From contig JBPBQE010000485.1 of assembly GCA_050954595.1 (NCBI GenBank), positions 1 through 5,315 on the forward strand: DNA of 5,315 nt, read 5' to 3'. Position 1 is the stretch's first letter. Every line of letters starts with the position of its first letter. The stretch comes from JAVVHH01 sp050954595 (GTDB lineage: Bacteria > Pseudomonadota > Alphaproteobacteria > Acetobacterales > Acetobacteraceae). The position numbers and the translations under genes are program-made. Positions 1-5,315 of this stretch are shown here, piece after piece. The notes under the pieces were generated by a model that did no database searches, was not told where the DNA came from, and saw only the letters and a program-made list of their open reading frames with translations.

Positions 1-48
1 GGCGCGCCTTTCTGGCGCAACCCCGCCCCATTCTCCCGGAGACCACTG
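1..48 (+). other. short leader upstream of the importer operon
   Basis: This leader carries a ribosome binding site near its 3' end but no convincing -35/-10 pair, operator or hairpin. The promoter is probably further left, outside the window. One reading frame (from base 2) is open to a TGA at 47-49 that overlaps the ATG of the next gene by one base. This could be the tail of an upstream cistron, but 15 codons are too few to tell from chance. The 8-base palindrome at 1-8 is unremarkable in such GC-rich DNA. Confidence 0.4.
38..42 (+). promoter_or_regulatory. ribosome binding site of the solute-binding protein gene
   Basis: GGAGA lies six bases before the ATG at 49, a good Shine-Dalgarno match at normal spacing. 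It supports 49 as the true start, as does the complete signal peptide that begins there. Confidence 0.7.
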
Positions 49-1647
49 ATGGACCGTAGAACTTTCCTGACCGCTTCCGCTGCAGCGCTGACGGCGCCGA
101 TGCTGGGGTTAGGCACCGCTGAAGCACAGTCACCGACCCGGGCGGAGACGCTGCTGCTGGTGCAGGAATATGGTCCTAACAGCATGGACATGCAGGGCCT
201 GGGCTCGTCCCAGCCGGTCAACGGCGTGGCGCTGAACTGCTACGACCGGCTGGTGCGCTTCAAGAAGGTGCCGCTGCCGGACGGCAAGGGCTCCAGCTTC
301 GACCTGACGAAGCTGGAGCCCGAGTTGGCCGAAAGCTGGCAGGAGGCCAGCGACGGCATGAGCGTGACGTTCAAGCTGCGGGACGCGAAGTTCCATTCCG
401 GTCGCCCGGTCTCGGCCAAGGACGTGAAGTGGTCGCTGGACCGCGCCGTCACCATTGGCGGGTTCGCCACCACGCAGATGAACGCCGGGTCCATGGAGAA
501 GCCGGAGCAGTTCGTGGCGGTGGACGACAAGACGTTCCGCATCGACTTCATCCGCAAGGACAAGCTGCTGATGCCGAACCTCGGCGTCACCATCCCGTTC
601 GTGTTCGACAGCGAGCTGGCGACCCGCAATGGCGGCGGCGACCCGTTGGCCAAGGAGTGGCTCAAGAACAACGTCGCCGGCTCCGGGGCCTTCAAGGTCG
701 AGAGCTGGAAACCGGGCACGGAGACCATCTACGTCCGAAATGACGACTGGGCGTGCGGCCCCCGGCCGGCCATGCGGCGCATCATCACCCGGGACATTCC
801 GTCGCCGTCCACCCGCCGGGCGCTGCTGGAGAAGGGTGATGCCGACGTGTCGTTCGGCTTGCCGCCCAAGGACTTCAAAGATCTGGCGGATGCCGGCAAA
901 GTCCAGGTGATCGGGGTGCCGGTGCCGAACGGGATCTGGTACGTGGCGATGAACAGCGCCGCCGGTGCCTTTGCCGATCCGCGCATGCGGCAGGCGATCG
1001 CGTGGGCCATTCCGTACGAGAAGATGATGCAGGTGGCGCTGTATGGCCGCGGCGTGCCGATGTGGGGCGCCACGGGCGGGCCGACCGCTGCCTGGCCGCA
1101 GCCTTATCCGTACGAGACCAACATGGAAAAGGCCCGCGCGCTGGTGCAGCAGGTGAGCCCCGGCGGCTTCTCCACCTCCGTGTTGTTCGATTCCGGGCAA
1201 GCGACGATCGCGGAGCCGATGGCGGTGTTGCTGAAGGAAGCGTTGGCGCCGCTCGGCATCACGGTGGAGTTGAACAAGGTGCCGGGCGCCAATTTCCGCG
1301 GCGAGCTGAACAAGAAGACGGCGCCGATCGTCATCAACCGCTTCGCGGGCTGGCTGGACTGGCCCGACTATTACTTCTTCTGGAACTTCCACGGCAGCAA
1401 TTCCGTGTTCAACGTGTCGTCCTACCAGAACGCGGCGATGGATAAGCAGATCGACGCCGCCCGCTTTACCTCGGACCCGGCGAGCTACGACGCCGCGGTG
1501 AAGTCGTTCGTCGGCATCGCGGAGAAAGAGGTGCCGGTGGTGCCGATCGCGCAACCGCTGCACGACGTGGCGATGCAGAAATCGATCGGCGGCTATCAGT
1601 TCTGGCCATGCCGCGAGCCCGATTTCCGCGCCTTTACCAAGGGCTGA
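49..1647 (+). CDS. ABC transporter solute-binding protein, peptide/nickel family (SBP_bac_5), Tat-type signal peptide
   Basis: This is the periplasmic ligand-capture component of the importer; its 532 residues are a normal length for the DppA/OppA-like family 5 binding proteins. Residues 1-26 form an export signal. It has twin arginines in DRRTFL (2-7), a weakly hydrophobic Ala/Leu stretch, and a probable AEA|Q cleavage site after residue 26, which suggests the Tat route. No lipobox cysteine is present, so it should be soluble. Family hallmarks are the block at about 93-130 (ELAESW, DG, TFKLR, KFHSG, DVKWS), the strand GIWYVAMN (295-302), the helix around DPRMRQAIAWAI (310-321), and WLDWPDYYFFW (435-445). 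That last segment contains acidic residues in the region where peptide binders hold the ligand amino group. The predicted mature protein has cysteines at 64, 236 and 521. It is first in the operon, five bases before the permease gene. Family assignment is firm; the ligand is unknown. Confidence 0.95.
   Translation: MDRRTFLTASAAALTAPMLGLGTAEAQSPTRAETLLLVQEYGPNSMDMQGLGSSQPVNGVALNCYDRLVRFKKVPLPDGKGSSFDLTKLEPELAESWQEASDGMSVTFKLRDAKFHSGRPVSAKDVKWSLDRAVTIGGFATTQMNAGSMEKPEQFVAVDDKTFRIDFIRKDKLLMPNLGVTIPFVFDSELATRNGGGDPLAKEWLKNNVAGSGAFKVESWKPGTETIYVRNDDWACGPRPAMRRIITRDIPSPSTRRALLEKGDADVSFGLPPKDFKDLADAGKVQVIGVPVPNGIWYVAMNSAAGAFADPRMRQAIAWAIPYEKMMQVALYGRGVPMWGATGGPTAAWPQPYPYETNMEKARALVQQVSPGGFSTSVLFDSGQATIAEPMAVLLKEALAPLGITVELNKVPGANFRGELNKKTAPIVINRFAGWLDWPDYYFFWNFHGSNSVFNVSSYQNAAMDKQIDAARFTSDPASYDAAVKSFVGIAEKEVPVVPIAQPLHDVAMQKSIGGYQFWPCREPDFRAFTKG
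1639..1643 (+). promoter_or_regulatory. ribosome binding site of the DppB-type permease gene, deciding its start
   Basis: AAGGG, inside the last codons of the binding-protein gene, lies nine bases before the ATG at 1653. The earlier in-frame ATG at 1608 has no comparable purine-rich site upstream and would add 15 residues not expected in this family, so 1653 is preferred. Confidence 0.6.
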
Positions 1648-1652
1648 GCGGG

Positions 1653-2666
1653 ATGTTGAGGTTGGTGGCGTCGCGGCTCGGCACGGCGGTCCCGAGCTTG
1701 GTGGGCGTGGTGATCGTGACGTTTCTGCTGACCCGGGTGCTGCCGGGCGACCCGGCGACTTATTTCGCCGGGCCGGTGGCGTCCAAGGAGGCGATTGCCG
1801 CGATCCAGCACCAGTTGGGGCTCGATCTGCCGCTGTGGCAGCAATTCGTGCGCTACGTTGTCGATCTAGCGCATGGCGATCTCGGCACGTCGCTCACCAC
1901 GGGGCAGCCGGTGGTGACGGAGATCGCGGCGCGGTTGCCGGCCTCGGCGGAGCTGACGCTTCTGGGGTTGATCCTGGCGGTGCTGGTCGCGGTGCCGCTC
2001 GGCGTGTTGGCGGCGTTGCGGCAGGGGTCTTGGATCGATCATGCCTGCCGCGTGGTGACGACGGCGGGGGTGTCGTTGCCGGTGTTCTTCACCGGGTTGC
2101 TGGCGGTGTATGTGTTCTACTTCGTGCTCGGGTGGTCGCCGGCGCCGCTGGGGCGGCTGGACAGCTTCCTGTCGGAGCCGCCGCACGTCACCGGCTTCTT
2201 TCTCATCGACAGCGCCTGGGCGCGGGATGGCGAGACGTTCATGGGTGCGCTGTCGCAACTGATCCTGCCGGCGGCGACGCTGGCGGTGTTCGCGCTGGCG
2301 CCGCTGGCGCGCATCACGCGGGCGGCGATGCTGGCGGCCCTGTCATCCGAGTTCGTGCGCACGGCGCGGGCGGCCGGGCTGACCGGGCGGACGGTGGTGA
2401 TCACCTACGCGTTCCGCAACGCGATGTTGCCGGTGCTGACCACGCTCGGCATGGTGTTTTCGTTCCTGCTCGGGGCCAACGTCCTGGTGGAGAAGGTGTT
2501 CGCCTGGCCGGGCATCGGTTCATTCGCGGTGGAGGCATTGATCGCGTCGGATTTCGCGCCGGTGCAGGGGTTCGTGCTGACCATGGCGGTGCTCTACATC
2601 CTGCTGAACCTGATCATCGACCTGCTGTACGGGCTGGTTGATCCACGCATGAAGGCTGCGGGATGA
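1653..2666 (+). CDS. ABC transporter permease, DppB/OppB type
   Basis: This is one of two inner-membrane subunits forming the translocation channel of the importer. The product is 337 residues from the ATG at 1653. The N-terminus has the usual DppB form: a first membrane helix (about 9-29) ending in RVLPGDPA (28-35), then a periplasmic stretch with LGLDLPLWQQF (55-65) and GDLGTS (75-80). Further helices lie near 100-122, 133-159, 200-222, 258-279 and 303-327, giving six in all. The cytoplasmic EAA loop that docks onto the ATPase is at about 233-262 (EFVRTARAAGL, then FRNAMLP). VLVEKVFAWPGIG (277-289) and LVDPRMK (328-334) near the C-terminus are typical. The longer segment between helices 3 and 4 (about 160-199, with GRLD and TG) is common in this subfamily. 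The gene starts five bases after the binding-protein stop, and its stop overlaps the next start (ATGA). Substrate specificity cannot be read from it. A start at 1608 is possible but less likely. Confidence 0.95.
   Translation: MLRLVASRLGTAVPSLVGVVIVTFLLTRVLPGDPATYFAGPVASKEAIAAIQHQLGLDLPLWQQFVRYVVDLAHGDLGTSLTTGQPVVTEIAARLPASAELTLLGLILAVLVAVPLGVLAALRQGSWIDHACRVVTTAGVSLPVFFTGLLAVYVFYFVLGWSPAPLGRLDSFLSEPPHVTGFFLIDSAWARDGETFMGALSQLILPAATLAVFALAPLARITRAAMLAALSSEFVRTARAAGLTGRTVVITYAFRNAMLPVLTTLGMVFSFLLGANVLVEKVFAWPGIGSFAVEALIASDFAPVQGFVLTMAVLYILLNLIIDLLYGLVDPRMKAAG
2651..2655 (+). promoter_or_regulatory. ribosome binding site of the DppC-type permease gene
   Basis: GAAGG, inside the final codons of the preceding permease gene, lies seven bases before the ATG at 2663. 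With the ATGA stop/start overlap it suggests coupled translation of the two permease subunits. Confidence 0.6.
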
Positions 2667-3538
2667 GCGGCGTGGCCGTCCGGCGGCATCCGGCCGCGGC
2701 GCTGGCGGGGCATGTGCGGCACGTGCTGGCTGGCAACCCGGTGACCGCGTTCAGCTTCGCGCTGTTCCTGTTCCTGGTGTTGTGCGCCCTGCTCGGGCCG
2801 GCGCTGGTGCCGTATGACCCGCTGGCGAGCGACACGATGCAGGCGCTGAAGCCGCCGTCGGCGGCGCACTGGTTCGGCACGGACCCGTTGGGGCGCGACA
2901 TCCTGTCCCGCGTGGTGGTGGCGACCCGGCTGGACATGGCAATCGCGGTGTTCTCCGTGGCGCTGGTGTTCGTGCTGGGCGGGTTGGCGGGCGTGGCGGC
3001 CGGGTTCTTCGGCGGCTGGACGGACCGGATCGTGGGGCGGCTGGCGGACACCATCATGGCGTTCCCGCTGTTCGTCTTGGCGATGGGCATCGTGGCGGCG
3101 CTGGGCAACACGGTGACCAACATCGTGCTGGCAACGGCGATCGTGAACTTTCCGCTCTATGCCCGCGTGGCGCGGGCGGAGGCGCTGGTGCGGCGGGATG
3201 CGGGGTACGTGCAGGCGGCACGGCTGATCGGGAACGGTGAGATACGGGTGCTGCTGGGGACGGTGCTGCCCAACATCCTGCCGATCATGGCGGTGCAGAT
3301 GTCGTTAACCATGGGGTATGCGATCCTGAACGCCGCTGGGCTGAGCTTCATCGGGTTGGGGGTGCGGCCGCCGACGCCGGAATGGGGGATCATGGTGGCC
3401 GAGGGGGCGGCGACCATCGTGTCGGGCGAGTGGTGGGTGGCGCTGTTTCCGGGGCTGGCGCTGATGCTGGCGGTGTTCTGCTTCAACCTGCTCGGCGACG
3501 GGTTGCGGGACATCGTCGACCCGTCGAGGCGCACGTGA
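2663..3538 (+). CDS. ABC transporter permease, DppC/OppC type
   Basis: This is the second channel-forming inner-membrane subunit, pairing with the DppB-type protein. The product is 291 residues, a usual length for DppC. An N-terminal cytoplasmic tail leads into the first helix (about 28-48). The OppC N-terminal block follows, with YDPL (51-54) and HWFGTDPLGRDILSR (69-83). Further helices lie near 92-116, 128-147, 151-168, 205-225 and 258-278. The EAA loop facing the ATPase is at about 179-207 (DAGYVQAARLIG, ending VLPNILP). It is followed by GLSFIGLGVRPPTPEWG (226-242), a strong DppC signature, and the C-terminal NLLGDGLRDIVDP (275-287). The start overlaps the previous stop by four bases, and the stop overlaps the next start by one base (TGATG), so the two permeases and the ATPase are probably made together. 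Nothing is missing from the core fold. Confidence 0.96.
   Translation: MSGVAVRRHPAAALAGHVRHVLAGNPVTAFSFALFLFLVLCALLGPALVPYDPLASDTMQALKPPSAAHWFGTDPLGRDILSRVVVATRLDMAIAVFSVALVFVLGGLAGVAAGFFGGWTDRIVGRLADTIMAFPLFVLAMGIVAALGNTVTNIVLATAIVNFPLYARVARAEALVRRDAGYVQAARLIGNGEIRVLLGTVLPNILPIMAVQMSLTMGYAILNAAGLSFIGLGVRPPTPEWGIMVAEGAATIVSGEWWVALFPGLALMLAVFCFNLLGDGLRDIVDPSRRT
3526..3529 (+). promoter_or_regulatory. ribosome binding site of the fused ATPase gene, deciding its start
   Basis: GAGG lies eight bases before the ATG at 3538. The reading frame is open further left, to an ATG at 3382, but that extension would lie within the DppC gene and encodes Gly/Arg-rich shadow sequence. An ATG at 3547 would be 17 bases from this site. 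The start at 3538 is therefore best supported. Confidence 0.65.
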
Positions 3539-5211
3539 TGCAGGACATGCCGCTGCTCGACGTGCAGGACCTCTCGGTCGAGTTCTCCACCCGGCGCGGG
3601 CTGGTGCAGGCGGTGCGGCACGTCAACCTGTCGATCGGCAAGGGCGAGACGCTGGGCGTGGTGGGCGAGTCCGGCTCGGGCAAGTCGGTGACGTCCTACG
3701 CCGTGATGCGGATCCTGGATCGGGCGGGACGCATCGCGGGAGGCTCCATCGCGTTTTCCGGCGTGGCGCTGCGGGGCTTGCCGGAGGCGGAGATGCAGGA
3801 TCTGCGGGGGCGGGAGATCTCCATGATCTTCCAGAACCCGCGGGCTGCGCTGAACCCGATCCGCGCCGTGGGCCGACAGATCGCCGACGTGTTGCTGCGC
3901 CACGGCCAGGCCACGCGCGCCACAGCGCGGGCAAAGGCGATCGAGGCGCTGGACCAGGTGCGCATCGCCAACCCGGCGGAACGCTTCGACGCTTACCCGT
4001 TCGAACTGTCGGGCGGCATGTGCCAGCGTGTGGTGATCGCGCTGGCGCTGGCCTGCCGGCCGCGCCTCTTGATCGCGGATGAGCCGACGACCGGCCTGGA
4101 CGTGCGTACGCAGAAGGCGGTGATGGATCTCATCGTGGAGCTGACGCGCGCGCGCGGGATGTCGACGCTGCTGATCACGCACGATCTCGGCTTGGCGGCG
4201 GCGTATTGCGACCGGGTCACGGTGATGGAAAAGGGCGAGGTGGTGGAGAGCGCCGGGTCGGCGGCGATCTTCAGGGCGCCGGCGCACCCCTATACGCGCC
4301 GCCTGGTGCGGGCGACGCCGCGGCCGGGGGCGGTTTTGCACGATCTTTTGCCTGAAGGCGCACCGTTGCCGGCCCCCGCTGCTTCGGCGGAGGGCGCTGG
4401 CGAGGTGCTGCTGGAGGTTTCGGGGCTGGTGAAAGAATACCCCCGTCCCGGCGGTGCGGGGCGGCTGTTTGCACGAGGGCCGGGTCCGGCGCCGTTCCGG
4501 GCCGTGGATGGGCTCGGCTTCACGGTGCGGCGGGGTGAGAGCGTGGGGCTGGTGGGAGAGTCCGGCTGCGGCAAGTCCACCACCTCCATGATGGTGATGC
4601 GGTTGCTGGACCCGACCGCGGGCTCCATTCGGTTCGCCGGGCAGGAGATCGGAGCGATGCCGGCGCGGGGGTTCGCCGCCAATCCGCTGCGATCGCGCAT
4701 CCAGATGGTTTTCCAGGACCCGACGGACAGCCTGAACCCGCGCCTGTCGGCGGCGCGCGCCATCGCGGACCCGATCCTGCGGATGGGGCAGCAGCGCGGC
4801 GCGGCGTTGCGGGAGCGGGTGGAGGAACTGGCCGGGCTGGTGGGGCTACCGCTGACGCTGCTGGACCGGTTTCCGCATCAGCTGTCCGGCGGACAGAAGG
4901 CGCGGGTCGGGATCGCGCGCGCCATTGCCCTGGACCCGGAGCTGGTGATCCTGGACGAGCCGACCGCGGCGCTGGACGTGTCGGTACAGGCGGTGGTGCT
5001 GAACTTGTTGCAGGACCTCAAGCAGCGGCTGGGCATGAGCTACCTGTTCGTCAGCCACGACCTGCACGTGGTGCGGCTGCTGTGCGACCGCGTGATCGTC
5101 ATGCGGGCGGGACGCGCGGTGGAGGAAGGCACGGCGGCGGCGGTGCTGGACTCGCCGCAGGCCGAGTATACGCGCGAGTTGCTCGCCGCCATTCCGCATC
5201 CGCCCGCCTGA
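3538..5211 (+). CDS. fused double ATP-binding protein of a peptide/nickel-type ABC importer (DppD-DppF fusion, YejF/GsiA-like)
   Basis: This cytoplasmic motor binds and hydrolyses ATP to drive uptake, and carries in one 557-residue chain the two nucleotide-binding domains that are often separate as DppD and DppF. Domain 1 (about 5-260) has Walker A GESGSGKS (43-50), Q-loop Gln99, signature LSGGM (157-161), Walker B LLIADE (177-182), D-loop GLD (186-188) and switch His215. Domain 2 (about 289-557) has Walker A GESGCGKS (340-347), Q-loop Gln393, signature LSGGQ (449-453), Walker B LVILDE (469-474), D-loop ALD (478-480) and switch His507. Both sites look catalytically intact. The C-terminal extension of domain 1 is reduced to the HPYTRRL region (250-256) and a Pro/Ala-rich linker (about 262-288), without the cysteine cluster seen in many stand-alone DppD proteins. 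Domain 2 ends soon after AEYTRELL (542-549). The start overlaps the permease stop by one base. Fused ATPases are common in alphaproteobacteria, so this is normal for the family. Confidence 0.96.
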   Translation: MQDMPLLDVQDLSVEFSTRRGLVQAVRHVNLSIGKGETLGVVGESGSGKSVTSYAVMRILDRAGRIAGGSIAFSGVALRGLPEAEMQDLRGREISMIFQNPRAALNPIRAVGRQIADVLLRHGQATRATARAKAIEALDQVRIANPAERFDAYPFELSGGMCQRVVIALALACRPRLLIADEPTTGLDVRTQKAVMDLIVELTRARGMSTLLITHDLGLAAAYCDRVTVMEKGEVVESAGSAAIFRAPAHPYTRRLVRATPRPGAVLHDLLPEGAPLPAPAASAEGAGEVLLEVSGLVKEYPRPGGAGRLFARGPGPAPFRAVDGLGFTVRRGESVGLVGESGCGKSTTSMMVMRLLDPTAGSIRFAGQEIGAMPARGFAANPLRSRIQMVFQDPTDSLNPRLSAARAIADPILRMGQQRGAALRERVEELAGLVGLPLTLLDRFPHQLSGGQKARVGIARAIALDPELVILDEPTAALDVSVQAVVLNLLQDLKQRLGMSYLFVSHDLHVVRLLCDRVIVMRAGRAVEEGTAAAVLDSPQAEYTRELLAAIPHPPA

Positions 5212-5218
5212 ACTTAGC

Positions 5219-5223
5219 GAGGA
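5219..5223 (+). promoter_or_regulatory. ribosome binding site of the AtzG-like gene
   Basis: GAGGA lies three bases before the ATG at 5227. The spacing is a little short but still usable, and it supports this ATG as the start of a real gene. The 15-base gap from the ATPase stop contains no hairpin or promoter. Confidence 0.5.
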
Positions 5224-5226
5224 CTC

Positions 5227-5315
5227 ATGAGCGACCCCGATCCTACCAGCCTGGCGCTTGCGCTGGATGCCGCGACCGCGCTGTCCGGGGTGCCTATGCG
5301 GCCCGAGTGGCGCGA
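5227..5315 (+). CDS. N-terminal fragment of a small AtzG-like (DUF4089) protein, cut by the window edge
   Basis: Only the first 29 codons and two bases are visible; the frame stays open to the edge. After a short polar start (MSDPDPTS) comes an alanine/leucine-rich amphipathic helix (LALALDAATALSG, 9-21), then VPMRPEWR (22-29). This pattern of a helix with ALSGVP or ALGLP followed by a P-E-x-R step recalls the start of AtzG/DUF4089 proteins. These are short GatC-like subunits that associate with AtzE-type amidases of the amidase-signature family (1-carboxybiuret hydrolase in cyanuric acid breakdown). Such genes are often found next to Dpp/Opp-like importers in alphaproteobacteria, which fits the position here, 15 bases after the ATPase gene with its own ribosome binding site. 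That it is a translated gene is fairly sure. The family call rests on a short stretch remembered as a pattern, and a different small protein is possible. Confidence 0.55.
   Translation, partial: MSDPDPTSLALALDAATALSGVPMRPEWR

Noticed and set aside
130..1563. Long minus-strand open frame (477 codons) opposite the binding-protein gene
   Set aside because: Its product is rich in Arg, His and Gly with no recognisable fold or motif, as expected from the reverse strand of a GC-rich gene. The plus-strand frame has clear family motifs throughout.
1835..2641. Plus-strand open frame within the DppB-type permease gene in another frame
   Set aside because: It reads as Gly/Ala/Arg/Val-rich repetitive sequence with no motifs, while the overlapping frame carries the complete permease signature.
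3382..3537. 52-codon N-terminal extension of the ATPase from an upstream ATG
   Set aside because: It lies wholly within the DppC gene, is Gly/Arg-rich and unlike any ATPase N-terminus. The ATG at 3538 has a good ribosome binding site and gives the normal start of the domain.
3157..4341. Long minus-strand open frame (394 codons) spanning the DppC-ATPase junction
   Set aside because: It is Arg/His/Pro-rich low-complexity sequence crossing two well-supported plus-strand genes; it is a shadow of GC-rich coding DNA.
3661..4577. Near-identical 26-base copies at 3661-3686 and 4552-4577 (23 of 26 matching by eye)
   Set aside because: These encode the two Walker A loops of the fused ATPase. The similarity is explained by protein conservation between the paired domains, not by a repeat element.
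5209..5226. Possible terminator or promoter between the ATPase gene and the last ORF
   Set aside because: The 15-base gap has no inverted repeat, no T-run and no room for a promoter; it holds only a ribosome binding site.

Overview
The window holds an almost complete, single-strand (+) operon for a peptide/nickel-type (Dpp/Opp family) ABC importer in a GC-rich bacterium. The order is a periplasmic solute-binding protein (49-1647), a DppB-type permease (1653-2666), a DppC-type permease (2663-3538), and one fused polypeptide carrying both ATPases (3538-5211). The start of a further small gene (5227 to the window edge) looks like the AtzG/DUF4089 partner of an AtzE-type amidase. Nearly all of the sequence is coding.

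The organism is probably an alphaproteobacterium, perhaps of the Acetobacteraceae/Rhodospirillales kind. This rests on strong G/C preference at third codon positions, a twin-arginine leader on the binding protein, a YejF/GsiA-like fused ATPase, and an importer followed by an AtzG-like gene. It is inference from style and gene order; no taxonomic marker is present.

Layout: bases 1-48 are a short leader with a ribosome binding site but no promoter that I can recognise. The four importer genes follow with gaps or overlaps of a few bases: +5 nt, a 4-nt ATGA overlap, then a 1-nt TGATG overlap. A 15-nt gap leads to the last, truncated gene. No terminator-like hairpin lies between any of them, so they are most likely co-transcribed and partly translationally coupled.

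Working model: the binding protein captures a small ligand in the periplasm and delivers it to the heterodimeric permease, and the fused double ATPase powers uptake. The ligand cannot be read from the sequence; this family carries di/oligopeptides, nickel, glutathione, opines, sugars and other small molecules. If the last gene is an AtzG-type subunit, an amidase should follow and the imported compound may be an amide or ureide hydrolysed in the cytoplasm. I see no sign of a new type of system. The most informative point is the predicted importer-amidase link at the right edge.
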